DNA of 64,000 nucleotides from Micromonospora lupini (GTDB taxonomy: Bacteria > Actinomycetota > Actinomycetes > Mycobacteriales > Micromonosporaceae), in contig NZ_JAPENL010000002.1 in the NCBI RefSeq assembly GCF_026342015.1, positions 749,001 through 813,000 on the forward strand, in the 5' to 3' direction. Below the pieces are notes generated by a model. The model did not search any database. It saw nothing but the letters and a program-made list of their open reading frames with translations, and was not told the origin of the DNA. A program made the position numbers and the translations under genes. This document shows positions 1-8,022 of the stretch, piece by piece. The first letter of the stretch is position 1, and each line of letters starts with the position of its first letter.

Positions 1-1218
1 ATCTCCGGGACGGCGCTGGCCTGCGGTGACACCAACAACGCAGACGGCGCTCCGGACAGCATCCAGGATTTGGCGCTCGCGGTGGCGGCGGCCGGCGGGC
101 CGGCGTACGCCGCCGCCTACGACCGGACCGGCGCGGACGCCCGCGGTATCACCGCCGCGTTCCTGTACCGCACCGACAGGCTGTCGGTGGCGGCGGCGAC
201 GGCTGACGACCCGCTGCTGGGCTCCGCGCCGACGGTCCAGTACCGCGCGGCAGGGCTGCCCGGCAACGCCGACGTGCAGAACCCGAAGGCCCTCAACGCG
301 GTGTTGCCGGCCGACGTGGACACGTCGACAGGCAGGGACGGGAACAACGTCTTCACCCGCGCCCCCCAGTTGGGCAAATTCACTGTGGCCGCGGCGCCCG
401 GCTCGACCGAGCGGTTCACGCTGTATGCGCTGAGCAACCACTACTCCTCCGGGCCGGACGGCCGGATCGGGCAGCGGCGGGAGCAGGCGGCGTACGGCGC
501 GGCGATCGTCACCGCGATCGAGGCGGCCGACCAGAGCGCCCGGGTGGTCTACGGCGGGGACCTGAACGTCTTCCCCCGCCCGGACGATCCCATCGCCACC
601 GCCGCTCAGCCGACGCCGTCGGACCAGCTCGCCCCGCTCTACGAGGCCGGACTGCACAACCTGTGGGACACCCTCGTCGCCCAGGTGCCGGCGTCGGCCT
701 ACTCGTACAGCTTCGAGGGGCAGGCGCAGACGCTCGACCACCTGTTCGTCAACGACGCGCTCTACGGCGACCTGGTGCAGGTGCGGGCGGCGCACATCAA
801 CGCCGACTGGCCGGCGGAGTTCACCGGTGACGGGTCGCGGGGCTCCAGCGACCACGACCCGCAGGTGGCGAGGTTCCGGTCCCGGGCGTCGTTGACGGTC
901 GCCGACACCACTGTGGTCGAGGGCGACCAGGGCACCCGGCAGCTCACCTTCACGGCGACCGTGTCGCGGCCGTCGTCCCAGCCGGTGCTGCTCTGCGCCG
1001 CAACAGTCGGGCTCACGGCGCAGGCAGGCTCGGACTTCGACGCGTACGCCGGTTGCCGGGTGTTGGCCGCAGGCCAGACGTCGGTGGCGTTCCCGGTGAC
1101 CGTGCGCGGCGACCGGAAGCGGGAAGCGGACGAGAGGTTGACGCTGTTGGTGGCCGGCGTACCCGGCCTGCGGCTGGCCGACCCGCTGGCGGTCGGCACG
1201 ATCACCAACGACGACTGA
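1..1218 (+). CDS. Endonuclease/exonuclease/phosphatase family protein with C-terminal Calx-beta domain (5' partial)
   Basis: The frame is open from the first base of the window, so the N-terminus lies upstream; 405 residues are visible. The C-terminal catalytic signatures of the endonuclease/exonuclease/phosphatase fold are present in order: a SNHYSS segment, GGDLN near residue 185, TLDH near 245 and SSDHDP near 282. These residues bind metal and form the Asp-His machinery that hydrolyses phosphodiester bonds. Residues from about 295 to the end form a beta-rich module that finishes in GTITNDD, the usual end of a Calx-beta repeat, which suggests a secreted or surface-associated protein. Such proteins in actinomycetes are often very large extracellular nucleases; the missing part should carry the signal peptide. 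The substrate (DNA, RNA or phospholipid) cannot be told. Confidence 0.85.
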   Translation: MSGTALACGDTNNADGAPDSIQDLALAVAAAGGPAYAAAYDRTGADARGITAAFLYRTDRLSVAAATADDPLLGSAPTVQYRAAGLPGNADVQNPKALNAVLPADVDTSTGRDGNNVFTRAPQLGKFTVAAAPGSTERFTLYALSNHYSSGPDGRIGQRREQAAYGAAIVTAIEAADQSARVVYGGDLNVFPRPDDPIATAAQPTPSDQLAPLYEAGLHNLWDTLVAQVPASAYSYSFEGQAQTLDHLFVNDALYGDLVQVRAAHINADWPAEFTGDGSRGSSDHDPQVARFRSRASLTVADTTVVEGDQGTRQLTFTATVSRPSSQPVLLCAATVGLTAQAGSDFDAYAGCRVLAAGQTSVAFPVTVRGDRKREADERLTLLVAGVPGLRLADPLAVGTITNDD

Positions 1219-1233
1219 TCCGCAGGCGCCGTC

Positions 1234-1275
1234 AGCGGCCCGCCGTCCGGGTTTCTCCCCGGGCGGCGGGCCGCT
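1234..1275 (+). terminator. Stem-loop terminator after the nuclease gene
   Basis: AGCGGCCCGCCG (1234-1245) pairs perfectly with CGGCGGGCCGCT (1264-1275). The inner bases extend the stem to about 18 bp with one G-U pair around a six-base loop. It starts 15 bases after the stop codon. There is no T-run, as is normal for actinobacterial terminators. Confidence 0.7.
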
Positions 1276-1314
1276 CTCCGTTCACGCTCGGACAGCACCG
1301 GCGACGCTCGCGGA

Positions 1315-1344
1315 TGTAACGCCGCTTCGCTGCCGAGCCAATGA
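1315..1344 (+). promoter_or_regulatory. Candidate ECF-type promoter of the sigma factor gene
   Basis: TGTAAC at 1315-1320 resembles the AAC-containing -35 element that ECF sigma factors use, and CAATGA at 1339-1344 lies 18 bases downstream. ECF genes commonly transcribe themselves. This is a pattern match by eye only. Confidence 0.3.
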
Positions 1345-1378
1345 AGGGGTGTAAGGACGGCCAACGAGAGGACGGCCC

Positions 1379-1948
1379 GTGAACAGCCCGAGCCCCGGCG
1401 GGGACGACCTGACCGCCATCGGTACGGATCCAGCGGCGTTCGAGCGGTTCTACCGTCGGCACGTCGAGACGATCGGTCGGTTCGTCGCCCGCCGCGTCGA
1501 CGATCCACACACCGCCGCGGACCTCACGGCCGAGGTGTTCCTGGCGGTGATCGACTCCGCAGCCGGTTACCGGCCCGAGCGCGGTAACGAACGGGCCTGG
1601 CTCTTCGGGGTGGCCCGCAACGTCATCGCGGCCGAACACCGCCGGGCGACCCGACTCCTACGGGCCAGTGGTCGCGTGGCGGGTCGACGGCTGTTGGAAG
1701 CCGACGACATCGCCCGGATCGAGGAGCGCATCGACGCGGAGTCGCTTGCCCGCCGCACCTACCGGGCCCTCGACGGCCTGCCGGAGCACACGCGAGCCCT
1801 GCTGGAACTCGTCGCCGTCGACGGCCTGTCCCTGACCGAGGCGGCCGGCGCGCTCGGGATCTCCCCGGTGGCGGCCCGGGTCCGGGTGCACCGGGCCCGC
1901 CGGGCGGTACGCCTCGCGCTCGCCACGTCCGAATCCGCGCTGGTCTGA
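1379..1948 (+). CDS. ECF-type RNA polymerase sigma factor
   Basis: A 189-residue sigma-70 family protein with only regions 2 and 4. Region 2 (about residues 20-85) contains the FYRRHVETIGRFVARRV and DLTAEVFL segments and the aromatic-rich AWLFGVARN that recognises the -10 element. Region 4 (about 120-180) ends in a helix-turn-helix with SLTEAAGALGISPVAARVRVHRARR. Start is GTG after a GAGAGGAC ribosome site. The next gene follows after 8-17 bases and encodes a membrane protein of the kind usually paired with such sigmas, so the two probably form a sigma/regulator pair. The regulon is unknown. Confidence 0.9.
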   Translation: MNSPSPGGDDLTAIGTDPAAFERFYRRHVETIGRFVARRVDDPHTAADLTAEVFLAVIDSAAGYRPERGNERAWLFGVARNVIAAEHRRATRLLRASGRVAGRRLLEADDIARIEERIDAESLARRTYRALDGLPEHTRALLELVAVDGLSLTEAAGALGISPVAARVRVHRARRAVRLALATSESALV

Positions 1949-1965
1949 CCGGAGGAATGAGCGCC

Positions 1966-2901
1966 ATGACCCACACCGAGAAGCCACTGGGCACCTTCGA
2001 GGAACGACTCCTCACCGAGCTGCGGGAACACATCACCACTCGGACCGCCGACGCGGCGTCGATCGCGCCTCCGGCCCGTACCACCCGCCGGAGCGCACGG
2101 TGGCGCGCACCGGGCTGGCGGCTGGCCGGCGTCGGTGGGCTGGTCGCCCTGCTCACCATCGGCGGGCTGCTGGCCCAGACGCTCGGCGACGCCCCACCGA
2201 CGGCGAGCGCGGCCGAGATCCTGACCGAGGCCGCGGAGTCGGCCCGCCAGCAGCCCGACCTGGTGGCCCGCCCCGGCCAGTTCCTGTTCGTCGAGATGCG
2301 ACTGACCTACCGGGAGCGACCGGTGTCCGGCCCGTACGTCGAGGAGCGGCTCCAGCGTTGGGTGCCGGTCGGCGACGGCACGTCCTGGCAGCAGCGGCGA
2401 CGGCTGGAGAGCCGCCCCGACGAGTGGCGGACCGACGACGTCTCGGACCTGTCCCCGCCGCCCGGCTACTACCAGGGCCTACCCACCGAGCCGGAGCAGA
2501 TGGCCCAGTACCTGCGGGATCACCCAGTCATCCTGGACCTGCCGGCCGGCGCGGACCTGGAGGCCATCAGGAACGACCCCACGACGATCTTCGGGGACGG
2601 GAAGTGGATGCTCGGAGGTTACGTGCCGCCCCAGTCACGCGGCGCGCTGTTCCAGGCGATGGCCCGGGTGCCCGGTGCCACCGTGCTGCCCGGTGAGATT
2701 CGGGACGCCGCCGGCCGGCGGGGCGTGGCGCTGCGGACGCCGGGCGTGATCGGTGCCCACATCGACCTGATCTTCGACCGGGAGACCCACGCCTACCTCG
2801 GCGACCGCGATGTCCTGGTACGCGACGGCAAGGAGTCGCTCTACACGAGCACCGCCGTCACGCGGATGGCGATAGTCGACAAGCCGGGGCAGTTGCCCTG
2901 A
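1966..2901 (+). CDS. CU044_5270-like membrane protein paired with the ECF sigma factor
   Basis: A 311-residue protein with a cytoplasmic N-terminus of about 45 residues, one hydrophobic segment near residues 48-68 (GVGGLVALLTIGGLLA) and a large extracytoplasmic domain. This architecture and its position directly after an ECF sigma gene match the actinobacterial CU044_5270 family, often proposed to act as sigma regulators. No zinc-binding HxxxCxxC anti-sigma motif is visible. GGAGG at 1951-1955 touches the first ATG (1957), so the ATG at 1966, ten bases downstream, is the better start. The role as anti-sigma is inference. Confidence 0.75.
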   Translation: MTHTEKPLGTFEERLLTELREHITTRTADAASIAPPARTTRRSARWRAPGWRLAGVGGLVALLTIGGLLAQTLGDAPPTASAAEILTEAAESARQQPDLVARPGQFLFVEMRLTYRERPVSGPYVEERLQRWVPVGDGTSWQQRRRLESRPDEWRTDDVSDLSPPPGYYQGLPTEPEQMAQYLRDHPVILDLPAGADLEAIRNDPTTIFGDGKWMLGGYVPPQSRGALFQAMARVPGATVLPGEIRDAAGRRGVALRTPGVIGAHIDLIFDRETHAYLGDRDVLVRDGKESLYTSTAVTRMAIVDKPGQLP

Positions 2902-2969
2902 CCGTCCGGCGCGGGCACGGGGGCGGGCGGCGCGGGCGACGGCGGCGACGGCTTGCGGATTGGGCGGGG

Positions 2970-3317
2970 TCAGAGGTCGCAGAGGCGGCGGCCGGAGCGG
3001 ATGTCGTCGAGTGCCGCGTGCAGATCGCGGATGCGCCGCTCGGCCTCGGCGATCAGCCGATCGTGCAGACCCTCCCAGTCGGTCAGCTCGGGGTCGGGTG
3101 GCAGGGCCGCGAGCAGGTCGCGGATGTCGTTGACGGTCAGGCCGATGCGCTGGGCCACTCGCGCCACCCTGATCCGGCAGGCCGCGTCCGCGTCGAAGCG
3201 CCGCTGGTTGCCGCCGGTGCGGGCAGCCGAGATCAGGCCCTGCCGCTCGTAGAACCGCACGGCGGAGCCGCTGACCCCGCTCTCCCGGGCCACCTCGCCG
3301 ACCGTCAACGTGCCCAT
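2970..3317 (-). CDS. MerR family transcriptional regulator
   Basis: A 115-residue protein. The N-terminal winged helix is typical: LTVGEVARESGVSGSAVRFYERQGLI, then GGNQRRFD and the RIGLTVNDIRDLL segment. A dimerisation helix follows. The C-terminus has a single cysteine (RLCDL), so neither a SoxR iron-sulfur cluster nor a classical metal site is evident. The ATG at 3317 is preferred over an upstream GTG because GGGGGAG lies at the right distance. It is transcribed divergently from an FMN reductase gene, and the 57-bp gap holds a MerR-type promoter, so it very likely controls that gene. Confidence 0.9.
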   Translation of the reverse strand: MGTLTVGEVARESGVSGSAVRFYERQGLISAARTGGNQRRFDADAACRIRVARVAQRIGLTVNDIRDLLAALPPDPELTDWEGLHDRLIAEAERRIRDLHAALDDIRSGRRLCDL

Positions 3318-3336
3318 CGCCACTCCCCCGCCGCCA

Positions 3337-3367
3337 TTGACTTCACCATTACTTCAAGTCCTAGCGT
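3337..3367 (+). promoter_or_regulatory. MerR-type promoter with 19-bp spacer upstream of the FMN reductase
   Basis: -35 TTGACT (3337-3342) and -10 TAGCGT (3362-3367) are 19 bp apart. This overlong spacer is the hallmark of MerR-activated promoters. The spacer carries GACTT...AAGTC dyad symmetry (from 3339 to 3360). The ATG of the target gene begins eight bases after the -10 box, so the transcript should be leaderless. Confidence 0.65.
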
Positions 3368-3374
3368 CCAAGAC

Positions 3375-3950
3375 ATGACTACGCAAGAGGACACCGCACC
3401 GCCGACCGTCGCCGTGCTCGTCGGGAGCGTCCGTCAACCTCGGGTGGGCCGATCGATCGCCGACTGGTTCGTCGCCCACGCCGGTCGCCGCGCGGACCTC
3501 GACCTGGACCTCGTCGACCTCGCCGACGTGCCGCTGCCCTTCGCCGACACCCCTCCCGGGGGCAACGCGGCAAGCCCGATCAGTGCCCGGTTGGCCGCCG
3601 CCGACGCGTTCGTGGTGGTGACACCCGAGTACAACCACAGCTTCCCGGCCGCCCTGAAGAACGCCATCGACTGGCACTACCGGGAGTGGGCACGCAAGCC
3701 GGTGGCCTTCGTGTCGTACGGCGCCGGTTCCGGCGGCATCCGCGCTGTCGAGCAGCTCCGGCTGGTCTTCGCCGAGGTGCAGGCCGCCACGACCCGCTCC
3801 GGGGTGGTGCTCCGGGCACCCTGGGAGCGGCTCGACGACACCGGTCGGCTTGTCGACGACGAGCCGCTGCGGCAGGCCGCCGACGCCACGCTGAGCGAGC
3901 TGGCCTGGTGGGCCGAGGCGCTGCGCGCCGCCCGCCGGGTCCAGCCCTGA
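3375..3950 (+). CDS. NADPH-dependent FMN reductase family protein
   Basis: A 191-residue flavodoxin-like protein. The phosphate-binding start VLVGSVRQPRVGRSIADW and the TPEYNHSFPAALKNAIDW segment are the two FMN-binding signatures of the NADPH-dependent FMN reductase/azoreductase family. GAGSGGIRAVEQLR follows in the usual place. It reduces flavin or quinone-like substrates in the cytoplasm. The ATG at 3375 is chosen because it lies seven bases after the -10 box, and no frame upstream has family similarity. Control by the divergent MerR protein suggests induction by a redox-active or toxic compound. Confidence 0.9.
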   Translation: MTTQEDTAPPTVAVLVGSVRQPRVGRSIADWFVAHAGRRADLDLDLVDLADVPLPFADTPPGGNAASPISARLAAADAFVVVTPEYNHSFPAALKNAIDWHYREWARKPVAFVSYGAGSGGIRAVEQLRLVFAEVQAATTRSGVVLRAPWERLDDTGRLVDDEPLRQAADATLSELAWWAEALRAARRVQP

Positions 3951-3958
3951 GCCGCGAC

Positions 3959-5485
3959 ATGGACGCGTCCGCGCGACGGCTCGGCTGGTACCTGACCCTG
4001 GGTGGCCTGCTCGCGGTGATCGACACCACGGTCACCGTGGTGGCCCTTCCGAAGCTGGTCGACGACCTCGACACCAACCTCACCACGATCGGCTGGGTCA
4101 CCAGCGGCTACGCGCTCGCCCTGGTCGCGGTGATGCCCGCCGCCGCGTGGGCGATCGGCCGCTTCGGTGCCCGCCGCACCTACCTGACCGCGCTGCTGCT
4201 GTTCACCGCCGGCTCCGTGCTGGCGGGTGCCGCCTGGAACGTCGAGTCGCTTATCGCGTTCCGGGTGCTCCAGGGGCTGGGTGGCGGGCTGCTCAACCCG
4301 GTCGGGATGGCCGTCGCGCTCGCCGCGGTGCCGCCCGGGCGACGCGGACGGATGATGAGCCTGCTCGGCCTTCCGGTGCTGGTCGGGCCCCTGATCGGGC
4401 CGGTGCTTGGTGGACTGCTGCTCGATCACGCGTCCTGGCGGTGGATCTTCTGGATCAACCTGCCGGTGGGGCTGTTGGCGGTGCTGCTCGGCCGGTCGGT
4501 GCTGCCCGTCGCCGACCCGCGACGGACACCGGTCCGGCTGGACGTCGTCGGGCTGCTGCTGCTCTGTCCCGGCCTGGCGCTTGCGGTGTACGGGCTCAGC
4601 GTCACCGGCGAGCGGGGCGGGGTCGTCACCGCGTCCGTGCTGCTGCCCCTCGCGCTCGGCGCCATGCTGGTGGTCACGTTCGCCTGGCGGGCCGGCCGGA
4701 TACGACAGCCGCTGCTGAACCTGGCCGTGCTGCGCGCCCCGGGAATGGCTCCCGGCGCCGCGACTGTGGCGTTCTTCGCCGCCGGATACTTCGGCTCGTT
4801 CCTGATCATCCCGGCCTATGTGCAGGTGGTACGCGGTGACTCGGCAACCCTGGCCGGGGTGATCGGCATTCCGCAGGCGCTGACCACCGGACTGATGCTT
4901 CAGGTCGCGACCCGGCTCGTCGACCACGTCTCGGCGCGGCGGGTCGTGGGGCTCGGCATCGCCACCGCGGTGGCCGGCACGGTGGCCCGGGTGCTGGTGC
5001 TCGACGCCGACACGTCGTACCCGTTGCTGGCCACGCTGGGCGCGGTCATCGGCTTGGGCATGGGCGCGACGCTGATGCCGACGATGACCGCGGCCAGCCG
5101 GTCGCTTCCGCCCAACGACCTGCCGTCCGGCTCCACGCTGCTCACCACCGTGTCGCACACCTCGGTCGCGGCCGGCACCGCGCTGATCGCCGCCGCCCTG
5201 TCCTGGCTGGCGGACCGGCTCGCCCCCAACCTGGGCGGCGGGGGCATCACGGCCGCCAACCGGCTCGACCCGGCGAGCCGGCTCGGCCTCGCGCCGGAAC
5301 TGGCGCAGGCCACCCGGCTCGCGCTGGCGGTGTCGGCCGTGCTGTTGGCGTTCGCCTGGCTGACCAGCCGGCGACTGCCGGCCGCCGTCGCGGGCACCGA
5401 CGAGGTGACCACCCCGGCGGTACGCGCCGAGTCGGTCAGTAGCGCTGGCGGAGCAGACCGGCGGCCTCGACCGCCCAGTAGGTGA
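3959..5485 (+). CDS. MFS transporter, DHA2 (14-TM drug exporter) family
   Basis: A 508-residue integral membrane protein with about 14 hydrophobic segments. Motif WVTSGYALALVAVMPAAAWAIGRFGARR and the GGGLLNPVGMAV and LIGPVLGG segments are typical of the EmrB/QacA branch, which exports drugs by proton antiport. The start is the ATG at 3959, eight bases after the stop of the FMN reductase gene, so both probably share the MerR-controlled transcript. The gene ends by overlapping the 3' end of hemB (opposite strand) by 50 bp. Substrate unknown. Confidence 0.9.
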   Translation: MDASARRLGWYLTLGGLLAVIDTTVTVVALPKLVDDLDTNLTTIGWVTSGYALALVAVMPAAAWAIGRFGARRTYLTALLLFTAGSVLAGAAWNVESLIAFRVLQGLGGGLLNPVGMAVALAAVPPGRRGRMMSLLGLPVLVGPLIGPVLGGLLLDHASWRWIFWINLPVGLLAVLLGRSVLPVADPRRTPVRLDVVGLLLLCPGLALAVYGLSVTGERGGVVTASVLLPLALGAMLVVTFAWRAGRIRQPLLNLAVLRAPGMAPGAATVAFFAAGYFGSFLIIPAYVQVVRGDSATLAGVIGIPQALTTGLMLQVATRLVDHVSARRVVGLGIATAVAGTVARVLVLDADTSYPLLATLGAVIGLGMGATLMPTMTAASRSLPPNDLPSGSTLLTTVSHTSVAAGTALIAAALSWLADRLAPNLGGGGITAANRLDPASRLGLAPELAQATRLALAVSAVLLAFAWLTSRRLPAAVAGTDEVTTPAVRAESVSSAGGADRRPRPPSR

Positions 5486-6419
5486 GGATGATCTGTGCGC
5501 CGGCCCGCTTGATCGAGGTGAGCGTCTCCAGCATGACCCGCTCCCGGTCGATCCAGCCGTTCGCGGCGGCCGCCTCGACGGTGGCGTACTCCCCGGAGAC
5601 CTGATAGGCGGCGACCGGGACGTCCACCGCGGCCCGCACCGCCGACACCACGTCGAGGTAGGGCAGCGCCGGCTTGACCATCACCAGGTCGGCGCCCTCG
5701 GCGACGTCGAGCTCGACCTCGCGCAGCGACTCCCGCAGGTTGGCCGGATCCTGCTGGTAGGTGCGCCGGTCGCCCTCCAGCGCCGACTCCACCGCCTCGC
5801 GGAACGGCCCGTAGAAGGCGGAGGCGTACTTCACCGCGTACGCCAGCACCGCCACGTCCTGGTGGCCGACGGCGTCGAGCGCCCGGCGGACCACACCGAC
5901 CTGGCCGTCCATCATCCCGGACGGCCCGACCATGTGGACCCCGGCGGCAGCCTGGGCCACCGCCATCTCGGCGTACGCGGCCAGGGTGGCGTCGTTGTCC
6001 ACCGCACCGTCGGGGGTGAGCACGCCACAGTGCCCGTGCGAGGTGAACTCGTCCAGGCACAGGTCGCTCATCACGACAGTGCTGTCGCCCACCTCGGACA
6101 CCACGTCGCGGATGGCGACGTTCAGGATGCCGTTCGGGTCGATGCCGCCGGACCCGGTCGGGTCACGCCGCTCGGGCACCCCGAAGAGCATGATCCCGCC
6201 CACGCCGGCCTGGACCGCCTCGGTGGCCGCCTTGCGCAGGGAGTCCCGGGAGTGCTGAAGCACCCCCGGGAGCGACCCGATGGCCCGAGGCTCGGTAAGC
6301 CCCTCCTTGACGAACATCGGCACGACCAGCTCGGCCGGGTCGACCCGGGTCTCGGACACCAGCCGGCGGATCGCCGGGGTGCGGCGCAGGCGGCGGGGCC
6401 GGATCTCGGGGTGCGACAT
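5436..6419 (-). CDS. hemB: Delta-aminolevulinic acid dehydratase (porphobilinogen synthase)
   Basis: A 327-residue enzyme that condenses two 5-aminolevulinate molecules to porphobilinogen. Both Schiff-base lysines are visible: VKYASAFYG and VMVKPALPYLD. The metal site reads DLCLDEFTSHGHCG, keeping the first and third cysteines of the zinc type but with Asp at the second. The start ATG at 6419 has an AGGAGG site eight bases upstream; longer upstream frames lack family similarity. It is the last gene of the rex-hemA-hemC-hemD-hemB run, 22 bases after hemD. Confidence 0.97.
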   Translation of the reverse strand: MSHPEIRPRRLRRTPAIRRLVSETRVDPAELVVPMFVKEGLTEPRAIGSLPGVLQHSRDSLRKAATEAVQAGVGGIMLFGVPERRDPTGSGGIDPNGILNVAIRDVVSEVGDSTVVMSDLCLDEFTSHGHCGVLTPDGAVDNDATLAAYAEMAVAQAAAGVHMVGPSGMMDGQVGVVRRALDAVGHQDVAVLAYAVKYASAFYGPFREAVESALEGDRRTYQQDPANLRESLREVELDVAEGADLVMVKPALPYLDVVSAVRAAVDVPVAAYQVSGEYATVEAAAANGWIDRERVMLETLTSIKRAGAQIILTYWAVEAAGLLRQRY

Positions 6420-6441
6420 GGAAGGGCCCTCCTGAAGACGA

Positions 6442-8022
6442 CTACCGGAAGCGGAGGGCGGTCGGCCCCTGCACCTTCGAGCCACGGCGCTGCTTGGCCG
6501 GCATGGCGGCCAGCTTCTCGCGCAGCTCGACGGCGTAGGCGGCGAGCGCCTCCACCAGGTCGGGCACCGAGGCGTGCGGTGGCTGGACGTCGACCCGAAG
6601 GCCGAACTCAGTCGCGGTCTCCGCCGTCTTGGGCCCAATCACGGCAACAACGGTCCGTGCGTGCGGCTTCCCGGCGATGCCGACCAGGTTCCGCACTGTG
6701 GAAGAGGACGTGAAGAGGACCGCGTCGAACCCGCCCGACTTGATCGCGTCCCGGATCTCGGCGGGCGGCGGCGCGGCCCGCACCGTCCGGTACGCGGTCA
6801 CGTCGTCGACCTCCCAGCCGCGCTCGGTGAGCCCGGCGGCGAGCGTCTCGGTGGCGATGTCGGCGCGCGGCAGCAGCACCCGGCCGACCGGGTCGAGGAT
6901 CTCGTCGTGCGGCGAGAACTCGGCAAGCAGCCCCTCGGAGGACTGCTCCCCGGCGGGGATCAGCTCCGGCTGAATGCCGAACGCGCGGACGGCGTCCGCG
7001 GTCGCCTCGCCAATGCAGGCGATCTTGACGCCGCCGAAGTGCCTGGCGTCCAGACCGTGCTCGGCGAACTTCTCCCAGACCGCGCGGACCGCGTTCACCG
7101 AGGTGAAGATCACCCAGGCGTACCGGCCGTCGACCAGGCCCTTGACCGCCCGCTCCATCTGCGCCGGGGTGCGCGGAGGCTCGACGGCGATGGTCGGTAC
7201 CTCGCACGGGATCGCCCCGTACGCCCGGAGCCGGGCGCTCATCGCGCCGGCCTGCTCCTTGGTGCGGGGCACCAGCACCTTCCAGCCGTACAGCGGGCGG
7301 TTCTCCCACCAGCTCATCTTGTCGCGCTGGCCCACACCCGCGCCGACGGTGAGCACCACCCGGCCGGTGAAGCCGAGTGCGGCGGCCACAAAGCTGTCCA
7401 CGGTCGACGTGGTCGTGTACTGGGTCTCGCCGGTGCCGTCGCCTGTCACCCCGACACCTGTGGTGCCGTCGACCCCGGCGGCCAGCAGGCCGTCCCGGAC
7501 GGCGGCGAGGTCACCGGCGTCCACCGCGAGCGCGAGCGAACCCCGGCCGACGGCCGCGGCCAGCGCCTCGAAGTCCAGCGTGCCGACGTCCTCGACGTCG
7601 GCGGCGGTACGCACACCCGGCAGCGGGACTCCCGCGTAGGTGGCGACGCCCTCGGCCTGGCCGACGCCGGGCACCACCTCGAAGTGGGCGGCGGTGCGGG
7701 CCACCGCCTGCACCTCCTTGACCACCGAGTCGTGGCCGAACGGGTCGCCGGCAACCAGGTGCACCGCGTTCAGCCCGGATCGGGCAGCGGAGATCAGCAC
7801 CTTCGCCACGTCCCCCGGCGCGCCTTCGGCCGGGGTGAACTCGGCGTCGTCTCTGGCCTCGGCGCGAACGACGGAGAGCAACGACTCCGGGACTCCCCGG
7901 TCGTAGATCACCTGGTCGGCGTCGACCAGGGCGTCGTGCGCCCGGCGGGTCAGCAGGCCCGGGTCGCCGGGGCCCGCCCCGACGAACGCGATACGGCCGA
8001 CGGGCTTACGGGTGCGGGTCAT
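6442..8022 (-). CDS. hemD: Uroporphyrinogen-III synthase with N-terminal SUMT-like (CobA/CysG) domain
   Basis: A 526-residue fusion. Residues 1-240 resemble uroporphyrinogen-III C-methyltransferase: FVGAGPGDPGLLT is the SAM-binding loop. Later family signatures are weak: VAGDPFGHDS stands where GGDPF(V)FGRG is expected, and PGVGQAEGVATYAGVP replaces the usual PGVTS loop. Residues from about 245 (WKVLVPRTKEQAG) to 500 are a complete HemD domain that closes hydroxymethylbilane into uroporphyrinogen III. The start overlaps the hemC stop by 4 bp (ATGA), implying translational coupling. Whether the N-terminal half still methylates is doubtful. Confidence 0.93.
   Translation of the reverse strand: MTRTRKPVGRIAFVGAGPGDPGLLTRRAHDALVDADQVIYDRGVPESLLSVVRAEARDDAEFTPAEGAPGDVAKVLISAARSGLNAVHLVAGDPFGHDSVVKEVQAVARTAAHFEVVPGVGQAEGVATYAGVPLPGVRTAADVEDVGTLDFEALAAAVGRGSLALAVDAGDLAAVRDGLLAAGVDGTTGVGVTGDGTGETQYTTTSTVDSFVAAALGFTGRVVLTVGAGVGQRDKMSWWENRPLYGWKVLVPRTKEQAGAMSARLRAYGAIPCEVPTIAVEPPRTPAQMERAVKGLVDGRYAWVIFTSVNAVRAVWEKFAEHGLDARHFGGVKIACIGEATADAVRAFGIQPELIPAGEQSSEGLLAEFSPHDEILDPVGRVLLPRADIATETLAAGLTERGWEVDDVTAYRTVRAAPPPAEIRDAIKSGGFDAVLFTSSSTVRNLVGIAGKPHARTVVAVIGPKTAETATEFGLRVDVQPPHASVPDLVEALAAYAVELREKLAAMPAKQRRGSKVQGPTALRFR

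Noticed and set aside
3677..5158. 493-residue minus-strand frame opposite the DHA2 transporter
   Set aside because: Its composition (Gln/Gly/Arg/Asp-rich) is the usual shadow of a GC-rich membrane protein gene.
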